Positions 25,044-33,330 of a DNA stretch of 64,000 nucleotides are shown one piece after another (position 1 is the stretch's first letter; the number at the start of each line of letters is the position of its first letter). The position numbers and the translations under genes were made by a program. Source of the stretch: Flavobacterium lindanitolerans (GTDB lineage: Bacteria; Bacteroidota; Bacteroidia; Flavobacteriales; Flavobacteriaceae); contig NZ_PJND01000011.1 in assembly GCF_002846575.1 (NCBI RefSeq), positions 45,694 to 109,693 on the forward strand. Direction: 5' to 3'. The notes under the pieces are model-generated. The model was not told the origin of the DNA and did not search any database. It was given only the letters and a program-made list of their open reading frames with translations.

Positions 25044-26339
25044 TTATCTTTTTATTATTTTCTGAACGCTTGTCGCATTATCAATTGTGATTTCAACAAC
25101 ATACATACCCGGATTTAATTCCGAAATACCAACTCCGGACGTTGTATAAGACTGGTTTTTTATCAACCTTCCTGCCATATCATACATTTTTACCATAGCC
25201 TGCTTGTCTGTATTTACATATAAATAGTCGGTTGCCGGATTAGGATAAAGCACAATATTCTGTTTTGTATGTTCTCCGGTTCCCAGATTACTGTCAACAG
25301 CCTTAACAAAACCATTTGGCAACTTTCCTACCGTATAGGTATTCGACAAAGTGCCGTCTGTTGTTGTGTAAACATATACTTTACCATCTGAAACATAATT
25401 AACGGCATCGCCAACATATATTTTGTTGTTTATAACTTCCATGCCGTAAATTCCGTATTGGTTTTGCGGAGGCAATGTAAAGAAAGGTGTAGCTGGCACG
25501 GCTGTATCTGCTATTGATGCTTTGAAAACGTCTGCATTAATACTATAATACACATTGCTGCCATCAATTTTCAAATTCGATGGATGCTTCTGAGGAAAAT
25601 CAACCTGTCCGATAACCGTTTGGGTTTCGGTATTTATTTTAACTAAAGCACCAAATGTTTCAGTTCCTGCCCAACTTGGTTTTCCTCCGCAAAGCACATA
25701 TAAAATCCCGTCTTTTTCAACCATCGAATTTGGAACATCACCTACCTGAATGTTGCGTTCCAATGTATTTGATGTTGGGTCAATTACAGAAACTGTATTT
25801 CCGTAACCATAACCTCCCTGGTGGGCCACATAAATTTTTCCGTTTATTTCAAGAATTCTTTCAACACCTTCAGCCAAAGCAATATTCGTTTCGATTGTAT
25901 TGGTAGAAAGATTAATTACTGCCACATAATCATCTGTTGTACTTCCTCCACTTCCCCAGTTGGTTACATAGGCTTTTCCGTTACTAAAAGCAATATATCT
26001 TGGGTTATTAAGTCCTGTATTGATGGTGGCTACATGCTGAAATGTCTGGTTATTGACAATCTTAATCGTGTTCGAAATATTCAAAACAATATAAGCATAG
26101 TCGCCATGAATAGCCATATTCTGGGCTGTATCTCCAAGGGCCCCTACTGTAGGATTTACAGTTGCATAAATATTATTTTGCAGGTTTCCAGTATTAGAAA
26201 GAAAAGAAACCGAAGCGTTGTTAGAACCGGCGCCACCTTCGTTCAGGATAAAAACACCATCATTAAAAGATTGTCCAAAAACCGGCAATGCGGTAAAAGA
26301 TAATAAGCTGGCTGCAAGGAAGCCGTAAAGTTGTTTCAT
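25044..26339 (-). CDS. BtuG-like beta-propeller with T9SS sorting domain
   Basis: 431 residues with signal peptide (about 1-22). The middle (about 25-345) is made of YVTN/YncE-type blades, for example YAYIVLNISNTIKIVNNQTF and KAYVTNWGSGGSTTDDYVAVI, the DUF5074 fold of the B12-binding protein BtuG. It ends with a T9SS type A domain (IVLYPNPATDYLYVN, ending VQKIIKR), so it is likely secreted and attached to the outer surface rather than lipidated at the N-terminus. Its propeller is clearly related to that of the neighbouring lipoprotein. Confidence 0.82.
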   Translation of the reverse strand: MKQLYGFLAASLLSFTALPVFGQSFNDGVFILNEGGAGSNNASVSFLSNTGNLQNNIYATVNPTVGALGDTAQNMAIHGDYAYIVLNISNTIKIVNNQTFQHVATINTGLNNPRYIAFSNGKAYVTNWGSGGSTTDDYVAVINLSTNTIETNIALAEGVERILEINGKIYVAHQGGYGYGNTVSVIDPTSNTLERNIQVGDVPNSMVEKDGILYVLCGGKPSWAGTETFGALVKINTETQTVIGQVDFPQKHPSNLKIDGSNVYYSINADVFKASIADTAVPATPFFTLPPQNQYGIYGMEVINNKIYVGDAVNYVSDGKVYVYTTTDGTLSNTYTVGKLPNGFVKAVDSNLGTGEHTKQNIVLYPNPATDYLYVNTDKQAMVKMYDMAGRLIKNQSYTTSGVGISELNPGMYVVEITIDNATSVQKIIKR

Positions 26340-26366
26340 GGAATTGAGTTAAAAAAAAATTGATAT

Positions 26367-27416
26367 TTAATTGAAATAAAAGCTGTTTGGTCCTACTCCT
26401 ACTGTAATTGTGCTTAATAAACTTCCTGTTGTTGAATAAATATAAGCCTTGCTGTCTGAAGAAAAATCTCCTCCATCAGCAATATAAATCTTACCATCGT
26501 TTACTGCAAAACCGTACATTCTTCCGTATTCTGACTGGGATTCATACGTTAGCAATGGAGCAGACGGAGCTACAGTTGCATTAAGCGCCATGGCGTAAAC
26601 AGCTGTATCAACGGTATAATAAATTTTATTGTCTTCAACATTCAGGTTTTTGGCTCCTGCTGAAGTTGATGCTGCCACAGTAATTGGGATTCCAACAACC
26701 ATATTGGTAGCCAGATTGATTTTTGCAAGTTTTTCAGAACCCAAAACATATAAGATACCATCTTCTTCTTCAAAAGAATTAGGATTGAATCCTAACTGAA
26801 TAGTAGCCTCTACATTATTGGTTGCCGGATTGAAAACAGTAACAGAAGTAGCATCACCATAAGCATAGCCGTTAGTGATATACAGCTTATTATTTTCTTC
26901 AATAATACGTTCAGACCACACCCCAAGGGTTTTAGTACTCGTAGAATAATCCGAAAGATTAATTACCGTTAAGTAATCGTCTGTTCCTGTCATCCAGTCT
27001 GCAGCATTGGTTACATAGGCTTTGCCATTGGCTACAGCTCCAAATCGAGGATTTTGCAGGTTGGTACTGATAGTTGCAATATATTCAAAAGTATAACGGT
27101 TAACGACCGTAATTTTATTGGCCGAACCGGAAATGATAAAAGCTCTGGTATTATCAAAGAACATTGGCTGAAGGTAGGTTCCTAACTCCGCTGCTCCCGG
27201 ATTGACATTTCTGAATACATCCTGTTCAACAGCACCTGAATTACTGATAAAAGTGATAGAACTGGTAGTAATGGTTGAATTTCCTTCATTTACCACAAAT
27301 ACTCCATTGTCATACTGCCCTAATGACACATTTGGAGAATTGTCATCGCTGCTACAGGAAGCCAAAAAAAGTGAACTTGCAAACAGCATTAAAAAAAACT
27401 TATTTAGCTTTTTCAT
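26367..27416 (-). CDS. BtuG-like surface lipoprotein (DUF5074 beta-propeller)
   Basis: 349 residues, lipobox LFLASCSSDDN (Cys about 21; the Ser-Asp run after Cys resembles a surface-export signal). The body is a YncE-like propeller (RAFIISGSANKITVVNRYTFEYIA, KAYVTNAADWMTGTDDYLTVI). BtuG of Bacteroides is a surface propeller lipoprotein that captures cobalamin for BtuB. This gene starts 3 bases after a BtuB-like receptor behind a cobalamin riboswitch, which supports the same role. Confidence 0.83.
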   Translation of the reverse strand: MKKLNKFFLMLFASSLFLASCSSDDNSPNVSLGQYDNGVFVVNEGNSTITTSSITFISNSGAVEQDVFRNVNPGAAELGTYLQPMFFDNTRAFIISGSANKITVVNRYTFEYIATISTNLQNPRFGAVANGKAYVTNAADWMTGTDDYLTVINLSDYSTSTKTLGVWSERIIEENNKLYITNGYAYGDATSVTVFNPATNNVEATIQLGFNPNSFEEEDGILYVLGSEKLAKINLATNMVVGIPITVAASTSAGAKNLNVEDNKIYYTVDTAVYAMALNATVAPSAPLLTYESQSEYGRMYGFAVNDGKIYIADGGDFSSDSKAYIYSTTGSLLSTITVGVGPNSFYFN

Positions 27417-27419
27417 ATT

Positions 27420-29252
27420 TTAAAAATTTAAAGTTAGATACATATTAAAATTTCTTCCGGGTAGAAACCTGCTTTCCACACTGGCATAGTTTTCATTCAA
27501 AAGATTCAGCACCTGAAAACCTACAATCCGGGAATTCTTATTTCCAAAATCGTAACTGACAGAGGCATTGCTTACAAAATAAGCATCGATATTATATCTT
27601 GAATTATTGTCAGACCTTGTAAAGACTTCACCGTTATATAGGCATTGGTAATCCACAGCCAGTTTCTTCCATGAATAACTCAATGACGATGTAGCCTTAT
27701 GGTAAGGAACATAAATCAATTGCTTCTTTTTTTCCATGTCTTCCGAAACGGTATAGGCATATGTCCCATTGAACAGCAAGTGATGATTTCCAAAATTTTT
27801 AGACCATGTAAGCAGTGCTTCACCTCCATAGGTACGTACTTTGTCGGTGTTTTGAGGCGACCAGACAGAACCGTTTGGAATCCAGCGCAGCATGTCTTTA
27901 ATATCGATATAATAACCGGTTAATGTAAGTTCGAAACCTGCAAAACGAAACTCATTCCCTATTTCTGCCTGATAGGAAGATTCTGGTTTTAGGTTTTCAT
28001 TTCCGCCCGGTTGCCAATATAAGTCATTAAAAGTGGGCACCCTGAAGTTTTTGGAACCATTTAATTTTAAGGTATAAAAATCAGAAGCAGCCCATTTCGT
28101 CCCTAAAGAAAATAAGAACGGACTTTTGTAATTATTGGTTAACTCTTTTCTGACACTGAGTTCATAAAGTATTTTTTGTGTCAGCTTGTGCTTAAACAGC
28201 AGGCTGGCAGAACCAATGTTTCTCTGTTCATTTTTAATATCAGAACCTTCTCCCTTGTTCTGTGTAAAATCGACAACCGCATTCAACTTAATGGCATTAC
28301 CGGCATCAAAAGCAAGGTCATATTTCCCGATATAGGTTCTAACCTGCCCAAAGGTGTAGGCATTGGAACTGATATTGCTAAAATATTTATATTTTTCACT
28401 TAAGGCTGCAAATTTTACTTTGGAAACAAATTTGCCAAAGAAACTATCCCATTCCAGTAAATTTCGGGTATTCAGGTCCTGGTATTTGGTCCTGATTTCA
28501 GAGGGAAAAATCAGCGAAAAATGCCTCTCGCCTTCAAACACCTGACTATATAGTTTTAAAAAATTGGCATCATTAATCTTGTAGCCAATCGCCGCATTCA
28601 GGCTGGTATTATAATATTGGCCGTTCAGGTTTTTGCCATCAGCATCTACATAATCATAATCGTTATCCGAACTATTTCTGGAAAGACTTACCTGAACGCT
28701 GAATTTTCCATCAGAAGCATCAATCTTGTAGTTTCCACCATAGGTGTTGAAACTCCCGTAATTCAACCGAAGTGTATTGGAAAAATGCTCTTCAAAATTA
28801 ATCGTGTTATTGAGATGGATACTCCCGCCAATTGCACTACTTCCATAAATTGAACTTCCTCCTCCGGCACGAACAGCAATCGAATTAAAATCTCTTGTGG
28901 TAATAGTATTGAAATCAGTCTGCCCGTTCAATTGCGAATTGATATTGATTCCGTTCCAGACAACGGCAGTTTGTTGCGCAGTTGTTCCCCTGAAAGAAGG
29001 AGAAGAAACCATACCAAGACCGTTTTCTTTAAAATAGATTACGGAATTGTAATTCAGTAATGAAGTAAGCGAAGATTGGTTTTTGTTGATAATCGAATCC
29101 GTTAATTTCAATACAGACTGCGAATCCGAATAATCCTTAAGCTGTAAATCTGAAATCTCTACAACTTTTAAATTATGGATGCTGTCATATTGTGCCAATG
29201 CAGATTGGCAGATACAGAAAAACAAAAACAGGTATAGCTTTCTAAAAATCAT
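27420..29252 (-). CDS. btuB: BtuB-like TonB-dependent cobalamin receptor
   Basis: 610 residues from the ATG at 29252; the frame stays open further upstream but runs into the riboswitch. Signal peptide ending CQSALAQ, TonB-box-like region near KVVEISDLQLKDY, plug with SPSFRGTTAQQTAVVWNGININ, and a 22-strand-type barrel ending FNMYLTLNF. The assignment to cobalamin rests on the riboswitch, the BtuG-like genes and the divergent btuFCD genes. Confidence 0.88.
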   Translation of the reverse strand: MIFRKLYLFLFFCICQSALAQYDSIHNLKVVEISDLQLKDYSDSQSVLKLTDSIINKNQSSLTSLLNYNSVIYFKENGLGMVSSPSFRGTTAQQTAVVWNGININSQLNGQTDFNTITTRDFNSIAVRAGGGSSIYGSSAIGGSIHLNNTINFEEHFSNTLRLNYGSFNTYGGNYKIDASDGKFSVQVSLSRNSSDNDYDYVDADGKNLNGQYYNTSLNAAIGYKINDANFLKLYSQVFEGERHFSLIFPSEIRTKYQDLNTRNLLEWDSFFGKFVSKVKFAALSEKYKYFSNISSNAYTFGQVRTYIGKYDLAFDAGNAIKLNAVVDFTQNKGEGSDIKNEQRNIGSASLLFKHKLTQKILYELSVRKELTNNYKSPFLFSLGTKWAASDFYTLKLNGSKNFRVPTFNDLYWQPGGNENLKPESSYQAEIGNEFRFAGFELTLTGYYIDIKDMLRWIPNGSVWSPQNTDKVRTYGGEALLTWSKNFGNHHLLFNGTYAYTVSEDMEKKKQLIYVPYHKATSSLSYSWKKLAVDYQCLYNGEVFTRSDNNSRYNIDAYFVSNASVSYDFGNKNSRIVGFQVLNLLNENYASVESRFLPGRNFNMYLTLNF

Positions 29253-29260
29253 AATTTTCG

Positions 29261-29281
29261 AAACCTTTTTCCCGAAGGTTT
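29261..29281 (-). promoter_or_regulatory. Hairpin at the btuB translation start
   Basis: The 7-bp arms AAACCTT and AAGGTTT lie 8 bases before the btuB ATG, downstream of the riboswitch, with no T-run after them. This suits control of translation initiation rather than termination as the riboswitch output. Confidence 0.4.
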
Positions 29282-29294
29282 GATAATTGTTAAG

Positions 29295-29460
29295 AAGAAA
29301 GGCAGGTCTCCTGGCTTGCGTCTTGCTGTTTACCTTCCCATCCATGAGGACAGTGGTTTGTAGATAACAGCGAGCTAAATAGCTTACAGTTGCGGGAACA
29401 GCTTTGGTTTTACACCAAATTCCCTTTTAATGTGATTTGTAACATTTCAATCACAACCTT
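29295..29460 (-). ncRNA. Cobalamin riboswitch
   Basis: Read on the minus strand, the segment contains in order a GGTGT-type 5' element with GGGAA, the core GCTGTTCCCGCAACTGT, CCACTG and the B12 box GCCAGGAGACCTGCC (29301-29315). These are the conserved parts of the adenosyl/hydroxocobalamin riboswitch. The btuB start follows about 50 bases after the B12 box. It should repress the five-kilobase btuB/btuG-like operon when cobalamin is plentiful. The remainder of the gap up to 29788 holds a repeat copy and the btuF promoter. Confidence 0.95.
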
Positions 29461-29653
29461 AATTCGAATGCAAATATAAAGCATTTGATTTTATTTTTTC
29501 AAAAAACCGTAATGGAATGCGTTTTTGAGTGGTATTTTTTGTTTTATTTTTATTTTTTCATTCGATTACAAAGCATTTTTACAATGCAGATTTTTTTATT
29601 AATCAATTATCTTATCCCAAGAACAAACACCAATAAGTTTTATATTTTTATTG

Positions 29654-29703
29654 CTTTGCGGCTCTGAGTTTTGCGTGAAATAGATGCCTGCAGAGCCGTA
29701 AAG
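29654..29703. repeat. Dispersed palindromic repeat, copy B
   Basis: CTTTGCGGCTCTG (29654-29666) and CAGAGCCGTAAAG (29691-29703) pair with one mismatch. The outer arms match those of copy C at 57281, while the inside has diverged. It lies in the divergent btuB/btuF intergenic region. Confidence 0.6.
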
Positions 29704-29758
29704 TTCCTCCCAGGATTGAAAAATCAAAAAACTGCTGTCGGTTCAATACAATAACTTT

Positions 29759-29766
29759 TATCTTTG
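29759..29766 (+). promoter_or_regulatory. Probable -7 box of the btuF-btuC-btuD operon
   Basis: TATCTTTG matches TAnnTTTG, 22 bases before the btuF ATG. The implied transcript start (about 29773) leaves no room for a riboswitch, in contrast to the divergent btuB operon. Confidence 0.5.
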
Positions 29767-29788
29767 CGGTCTTCACAAAAACTTTTTT

Positions 29789-30934
29789 ATGAAATCATTT
29801 CTTTCAAAATATTCTTTGTTCCTGTTATTGCTTTTTGCCGTTGCATGTAAAAAAAATGAACCTGTCAGTTCCGGCATTTCTGAAGTAAAAACCCAAAATA
29901 GCATACGTTACGCCAAAGGATTTGAAATTTACAAATATGAAAATTTTTCTATCGTAAAAGTTTCAAATCCCTGGCCGGAGGCAAATAAAACCTTTACCTA
30001 TGTACTTCATAAAAAAGGAGTTTCATTGCCGGATAGTTTAAAAAATTATACTTCACTTCAAGTCCCTGTCAAGAGCATTGTGGTGACTTCAACAACGCAC
30101 ATCCCCTCTTTAGAGATGTTGGGAGTTGAAAATACTTTGCTTGGTTTTCCTGACACCAACCTCATTTCGTCAGAAAAGACCAGAAAACTTATTGATGCCG
30201 GTAAGGTTACCGAAATTGGAGCCAACCAGAGCCTCAATACGGAAAGGCTGATTGACCTTGACCCGGATGTCCTTGTAGGTTACAGTAGTGGCAGTGATAC
30301 CAAAACATATGACAATTTGCAGAAAAGCGGACTGAAAGTTTTTTTTAATGGAGATTGGATGGAAGAATCACCTTTGGGCAAAGCCGAATGGATTAAGTTT
30401 TTTGGTGCCTTATATGGAATGGACGAAAAAGCGGACCTCTTGTTTACAGAAGTAGAAACAGCCTATAAAGAAGCGACAGAATTGGCCAAAAAGGCAAAAA
30501 CCAAACCTACAGTTCTGAGCGGTGCCATTTATAAAGAGCAATGGTATATGCCACGGGGCAACAGTTGGGCAGCATCATTCCTTAAAGATGCTAATGCGGC
30601 TTATCTTTGGGCTGATAGTGAAGGAACAGGAAGTCTTGCACTTTCTTTTGAAACCGTTATGGAAAAAGCCGAAAATGTTGATTTCTGGATTGGTCCGGCC
30701 CAATTTACCACGTTTAAGGAAATGGTAGAAAGCAATCCTAATTATGCGCATTTCAAAGCTTTTAAAGATAAAAACATCTATTCTTTTAGCAGTAAAAAAG
30801 GGAAAACAGGAGGCATATTGTATTATGAACTGGCGTCCAATCGTCCTGACCTCATCCTGAAAGACCTCATCAGGATTTTACATCCTGAACTCCTTCCCGA
30901 CTACGAACTGTATATTTTTGAAAAATTAAAATAA
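29789..30934 (+). CDS. btuF: Cobalamin ABC transporter substrate-binding lipoprotein
   Basis: 381 residues with lipobox LFAVACKKN (Cys about 20). The body is a class III periplasmic-binding fold: VPVKSIVVTSTTHIPSLEMLGVE, LIDLDPDVLVGYSSG, and the C-terminal FWIGPAQFTTFKEM. It delivers the ligand to the permease encoded 11 bases downstream. Similar proteins also bind siderophores; B12 is preferred because of the adjoining riboswitch-btuB operon. Confidence 0.87.
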   Translation: MKSFLSKYSLFLLLLFAVACKKNEPVSSGISEVKTQNSIRYAKGFEIYKYENFSIVKVSNPWPEANKTFTYVLHKKGVSLPDSLKNYTSLQVPVKSIVVTSTTHIPSLEMLGVENTLLGFPDTNLISSEKTRKLIDAGKVTEIGANQSLNTERLIDLDPDVLVGYSSGSDTKTYDNLQKSGLKVFFNGDWMEESPLGKAEWIKFFGALYGMDEKADLLFTEVETAYKEATELAKKAKTKPTVLSGAIYKEQWYMPRGNSWAASFLKDANAAYLWADSEGTGSLALSFETVMEKAENVDFWIGPAQFTTFKEMVESNPNYAHFKAFKDKNIYSFSSKKGKTGGILYYELASNRPDLILKDLIRILHPELLPDYELYIFEKLK

Positions 30935-30945
30935 AATCAACGATT

Positions 30946-31977
30946 TTGCAGCAAGATAACCGAAATAGGATTCTTTTCACAGCTTTGCTTGTCTGTCTGG
31001 CTGTTTGTTTTTTGCTGAACATCAGTTTAGGTTCCGTCCATATTCCTGTTGCCGACATTGCCAGTTCTCTTTCCGGCGGGCAAGCCAGTAAAAATTCATG
31101 GGAAATCATTATCTGGAACTACAGATTGCCTAAGGCCATAACAGCTATATTAGTGGGTATGGGCTTATCAATAAGCGGCTTGCTGATGCAGACATTATTC
31201 CGAAATCCGCTGGCTGGCCCTTATGTTTTAGGATTGAGTTCCGGAGCGAGTCTTGGTGTTGCCTTTATAATATTAGGTTCGGGCTTGCTTCCCTCTTTTT
31301 TAAGCGTATTTTTTCTTTCTTCCTACGGAATTGTTTTGGCCTCCTGCTTGGGCAGCCTTATGGTATTGTTAGCGGTATTGGTTGTTTCGCAAAGGCTTCG
31401 CGACACGATGGCTATTCTTATCGTAGGCTTAATGTTTGGAAGTTTTACCAGTGCAATTATTGGTGTACTCTCTTATTTCAGCACAGCAGAAGAACTGCAA
31501 AAATTTACTTTCTGGTCATTGGGCAGCCTTGGTAATCTGTCATGGACTAACATTCTGATTCTATCCGTATGCTGCTTAATCGGGCTTCTATTGAGCGCCT
31601 TGTGCATCAAACCTTTAAATGCCCTGCTTTTGGGTGAGCGTTATGCCAAAAGCCTCGGTATTAATTTCAAAAAAACACGACTGATTATTATTATAGCTAC
31701 AAGCCTGCTGGCAGGTAGCATTACTGCCTTTGCAGGTCCAATTGCTTTTATTGGGCTTGCTGTTCCGCATATCTCAAAAATGGTTTTTCAAACCAGCAGC
31801 CATTATATACTATTTTGGGGCACGCTCCTTTTTGGCGCCATTATCCTGTTAGTCTGCGACACGGTTTCACAAATGCCGGGAAACGACTTTACTCTACCCA
31901 TCAATGCGATAACGTCTATTGTAGGCGCACCAATCGTAGTGTGGCTTTTAGTTCGTAAACGAAAATTTATGATTTGA
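30946..31977 (+). CDS. btuC: Cobalamin ABC transporter permease (FecCD family)
   Basis: 343 residues, about ten transmembrane helices. Family motifs include LPKAITAILVGMGLSISGLLMQ, NPLAGPYVLGLSSGASLG and GPIAFIGLAVPHISK. The best start is a TTG at 30946 giving MQQDNRNRI; no suitable ATG lies nearby. The end overlaps btuD by four bases (ATGA), indicating translational coupling. Confidence 0.9.
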   Translation: MQQDNRNRILFTALLVCLAVCFLLNISLGSVHIPVADIASSLSGGQASKNSWEIIIWNYRLPKAITAILVGMGLSISGLLMQTLFRNPLAGPYVLGLSSGASLGVAFIILGSGLLPSFLSVFFLSSYGIVLASCLGSLMVLLAVLVVSQRLRDTMAILIVGLMFGSFTSAIIGVLSYFSTAEELQKFTFWSLGSLGNLSWTNILILSVCCLIGLLLSALCIKPLNALLLGERYAKSLGINFKKTRLIIIIATSLLAGSITAFAGPIAFIGLAVPHISKMVFQTSSHYILFWGTLLFGAIILLVCDTVSQMPGNDFTLPINAITSIVGAPIVVWLLVRKRKFMI

Positions 31978-32768
31978 TGAATAAAGGGAAGACTATACTA
32001 AAAGCGGGAGAATTGAGCATTGGATATATCTCAAAAAAGGAGAAAAAAACCATTGCTTCTCATATCGATTTGGATTTAAAAGCAGGAAAACTGATTTCTT
32101 TAATTGGAGCTAACGGCATAGGAAAATCGACTTTACTCCGTACGATAACCGGAATCCAGAAAGCGCTTTCAGGCCATGTGATACTGAACGAAAAAGATAT
32201 CAGGAACTACAGTCCGTCGGCTTTAGCGCAACAGCTTAGTATTGTATTGACTGAGAGCCTGCCCCCTAGCAATCTTACCGTTTTTGAGTTGGTCGCTTTG
32301 GGCAGACAGCCCTATACTAACTGGATTGGAAAACTAACAGCATACGACAGGGAAAAAATAAGGGAAGCCATGGAACTGACACAGGTCAGCCATCTGGCTC
32401 ATAAAAAACATTATGAAATCAGTGACGGACAATTACAAAAAGTTCTGGTAGCTAGAGCACTGGCTCAAGGCACTCCCCTGATTATTCTGGATGAGCCAAC
32501 AACACATTTAGACCTTCTTCACAAAGTTTCTTTATTAAAACTGCTCAAAAAACTGGCTATAGAAACGCAAAAATGCATCTTGTTTTCAACCCACGATTTA
32601 GACCTTGCCCTACAACTGAGTGATGAAATGATTGTAATGATTCCTGAAAAGACGTTGCAGGGAACACCTGAATTCTTAATCCGGACAGGAATACTGAATT
32701 CTCTATTTAAAGACGAAAACATCATTTTTGATACAGAAAAGGCAAAATTTATTCTTAAAAATCTATAA
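31974..32768 (+). CDS. btuD: Cobalamin ABC transporter ATP-binding protein
   Basis: 264 residues with Walker A GANGIGKST, Q-loop region SIVLTES, Walker B PLIILDEPT, and switch His in FSTHDLDLAL. The signature LSGGQ reads ISDGQ, a variant I associate with this FecE/BtuD group in flavobacteria. It completes a contiguous binding protein-permease-ATPase set. Confidence 0.9.
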   Translation: MMNKGKTILKAGELSIGYISKKEKKTIASHIDLDLKAGKLISLIGANGIGKSTLLRTITGIQKALSGHVILNEKDIRNYSPSALAQQLSIVLTESLPPSNLTVFELVALGRQPYTNWIGKLTAYDREKIREAMELTQVSHLAHKKHYEISDGQLQKVLVARALAQGTPLIILDEPTTHLDLLHKVSLLKLLKKLAIETQKCILFSTHDLDLALQLSDEMIVMIPEKTLQGTPEFLIRTGILNSLFKDENIIFDTEKAKFILKNL

Positions 32769-32786
32769 AATCATCGCCGTATAGCC

Positions 32787-32794
32787 TATCTTTG
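32787..32794 (+). promoter_or_regulatory. Probable -7 box before the 32818 gene
   Basis: TATCTTTG matches TAnnTTTG, 23 bases before the ATG, suggesting the next gene is transcribed separately from btuFCD. Confidence 0.45.
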
Positions 32795-32817
32795 ATAAGA
32801 CACTAAAAGCAGATTCG

Positions 32818-33330
32818 ATGAAATTTTGTCTTTCTATCATATTCCTCTTCACCTCAATTATAACCAATTCCCAGGTTCGGCTGGAATTGACTCCAAAAGG
32901 ATTTGAACCCAATCCGCTAAGGGGAAAACTTCCTGCTATGACTAATGAGAAATTTATTGAAGGTACACAGCTTTGGATACAGGAGTTCAGCCGTGGTGAG
33001 GCAGATATTTCAGAAGTAACTGAAAATTCACTGACAATTGATGCTTTCAGAGACAATGCCTTTTTTTACAGAAGCCTTGGAGACACTTTTTTTCAAAAAG
33101 TAAAATACCGCATCAAAGTTGCCAAAGAAGGAAATGAGTATGTACTCTCTTTTCAGATTACTGAAATTTATTCCAAAAAAACATTATTGAAATCAGGCAT
33201 TACTGATTATCTCACCTCCGATGGAAAAACAAAAGATGGCTTTCAGGATGTAAAACCATCCATTGAGAAAACCGTAGGCATCATATTGGATTCTTACTTC
33301 AGGTATATGAATTATTTTGCCAGGACTTAA
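32818..33330 (+). CDS. Exported protein, DUF4468-like
   Basis: 170 residues with signal peptide ending IITNSQ. The body reads NEKFIEGTQLWIQEFSRGEADI, then paired strands VKYRIKVAKEGNEYVLSFQIT, reminiscent of DUF4468 periplasmic proteins. The C-terminus ends RYMNYFART. The 3' end overlaps the stop of the convergent methyltransferase by 4 bases. Function unknown. Confidence 0.6.
   Translation: MKFCLSIIFLFTSIITNSQVRLELTPKGFEPNPLRGKLPAMTNEKFIEGTQLWIQEFSRGEADISEVTENSLTIDAFRDNAFFYRSLGDTFFQKVKYRIKVAKEGNEYVLSFQITEIYSKKTLLKSGITDYLTSDGKTKDGFQDVKPSIEKTVGIILDSYFRYMNYFART

Noticed and set aside
29253..29345. Longer N-terminus for the btuB-like receptor, using an ATG at 29345
   Set aside because: The extension is read through the B12 box and adds residues unlike a signal peptide; the ATG at 29252 gives a normal signal peptide.
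29461..29788. A second cobalamin riboswitch for btuF
   Set aside because: No B12 box or GCAACTGT-type core is seen on the plus strand, and the likely transcript start leaves too short a leader.
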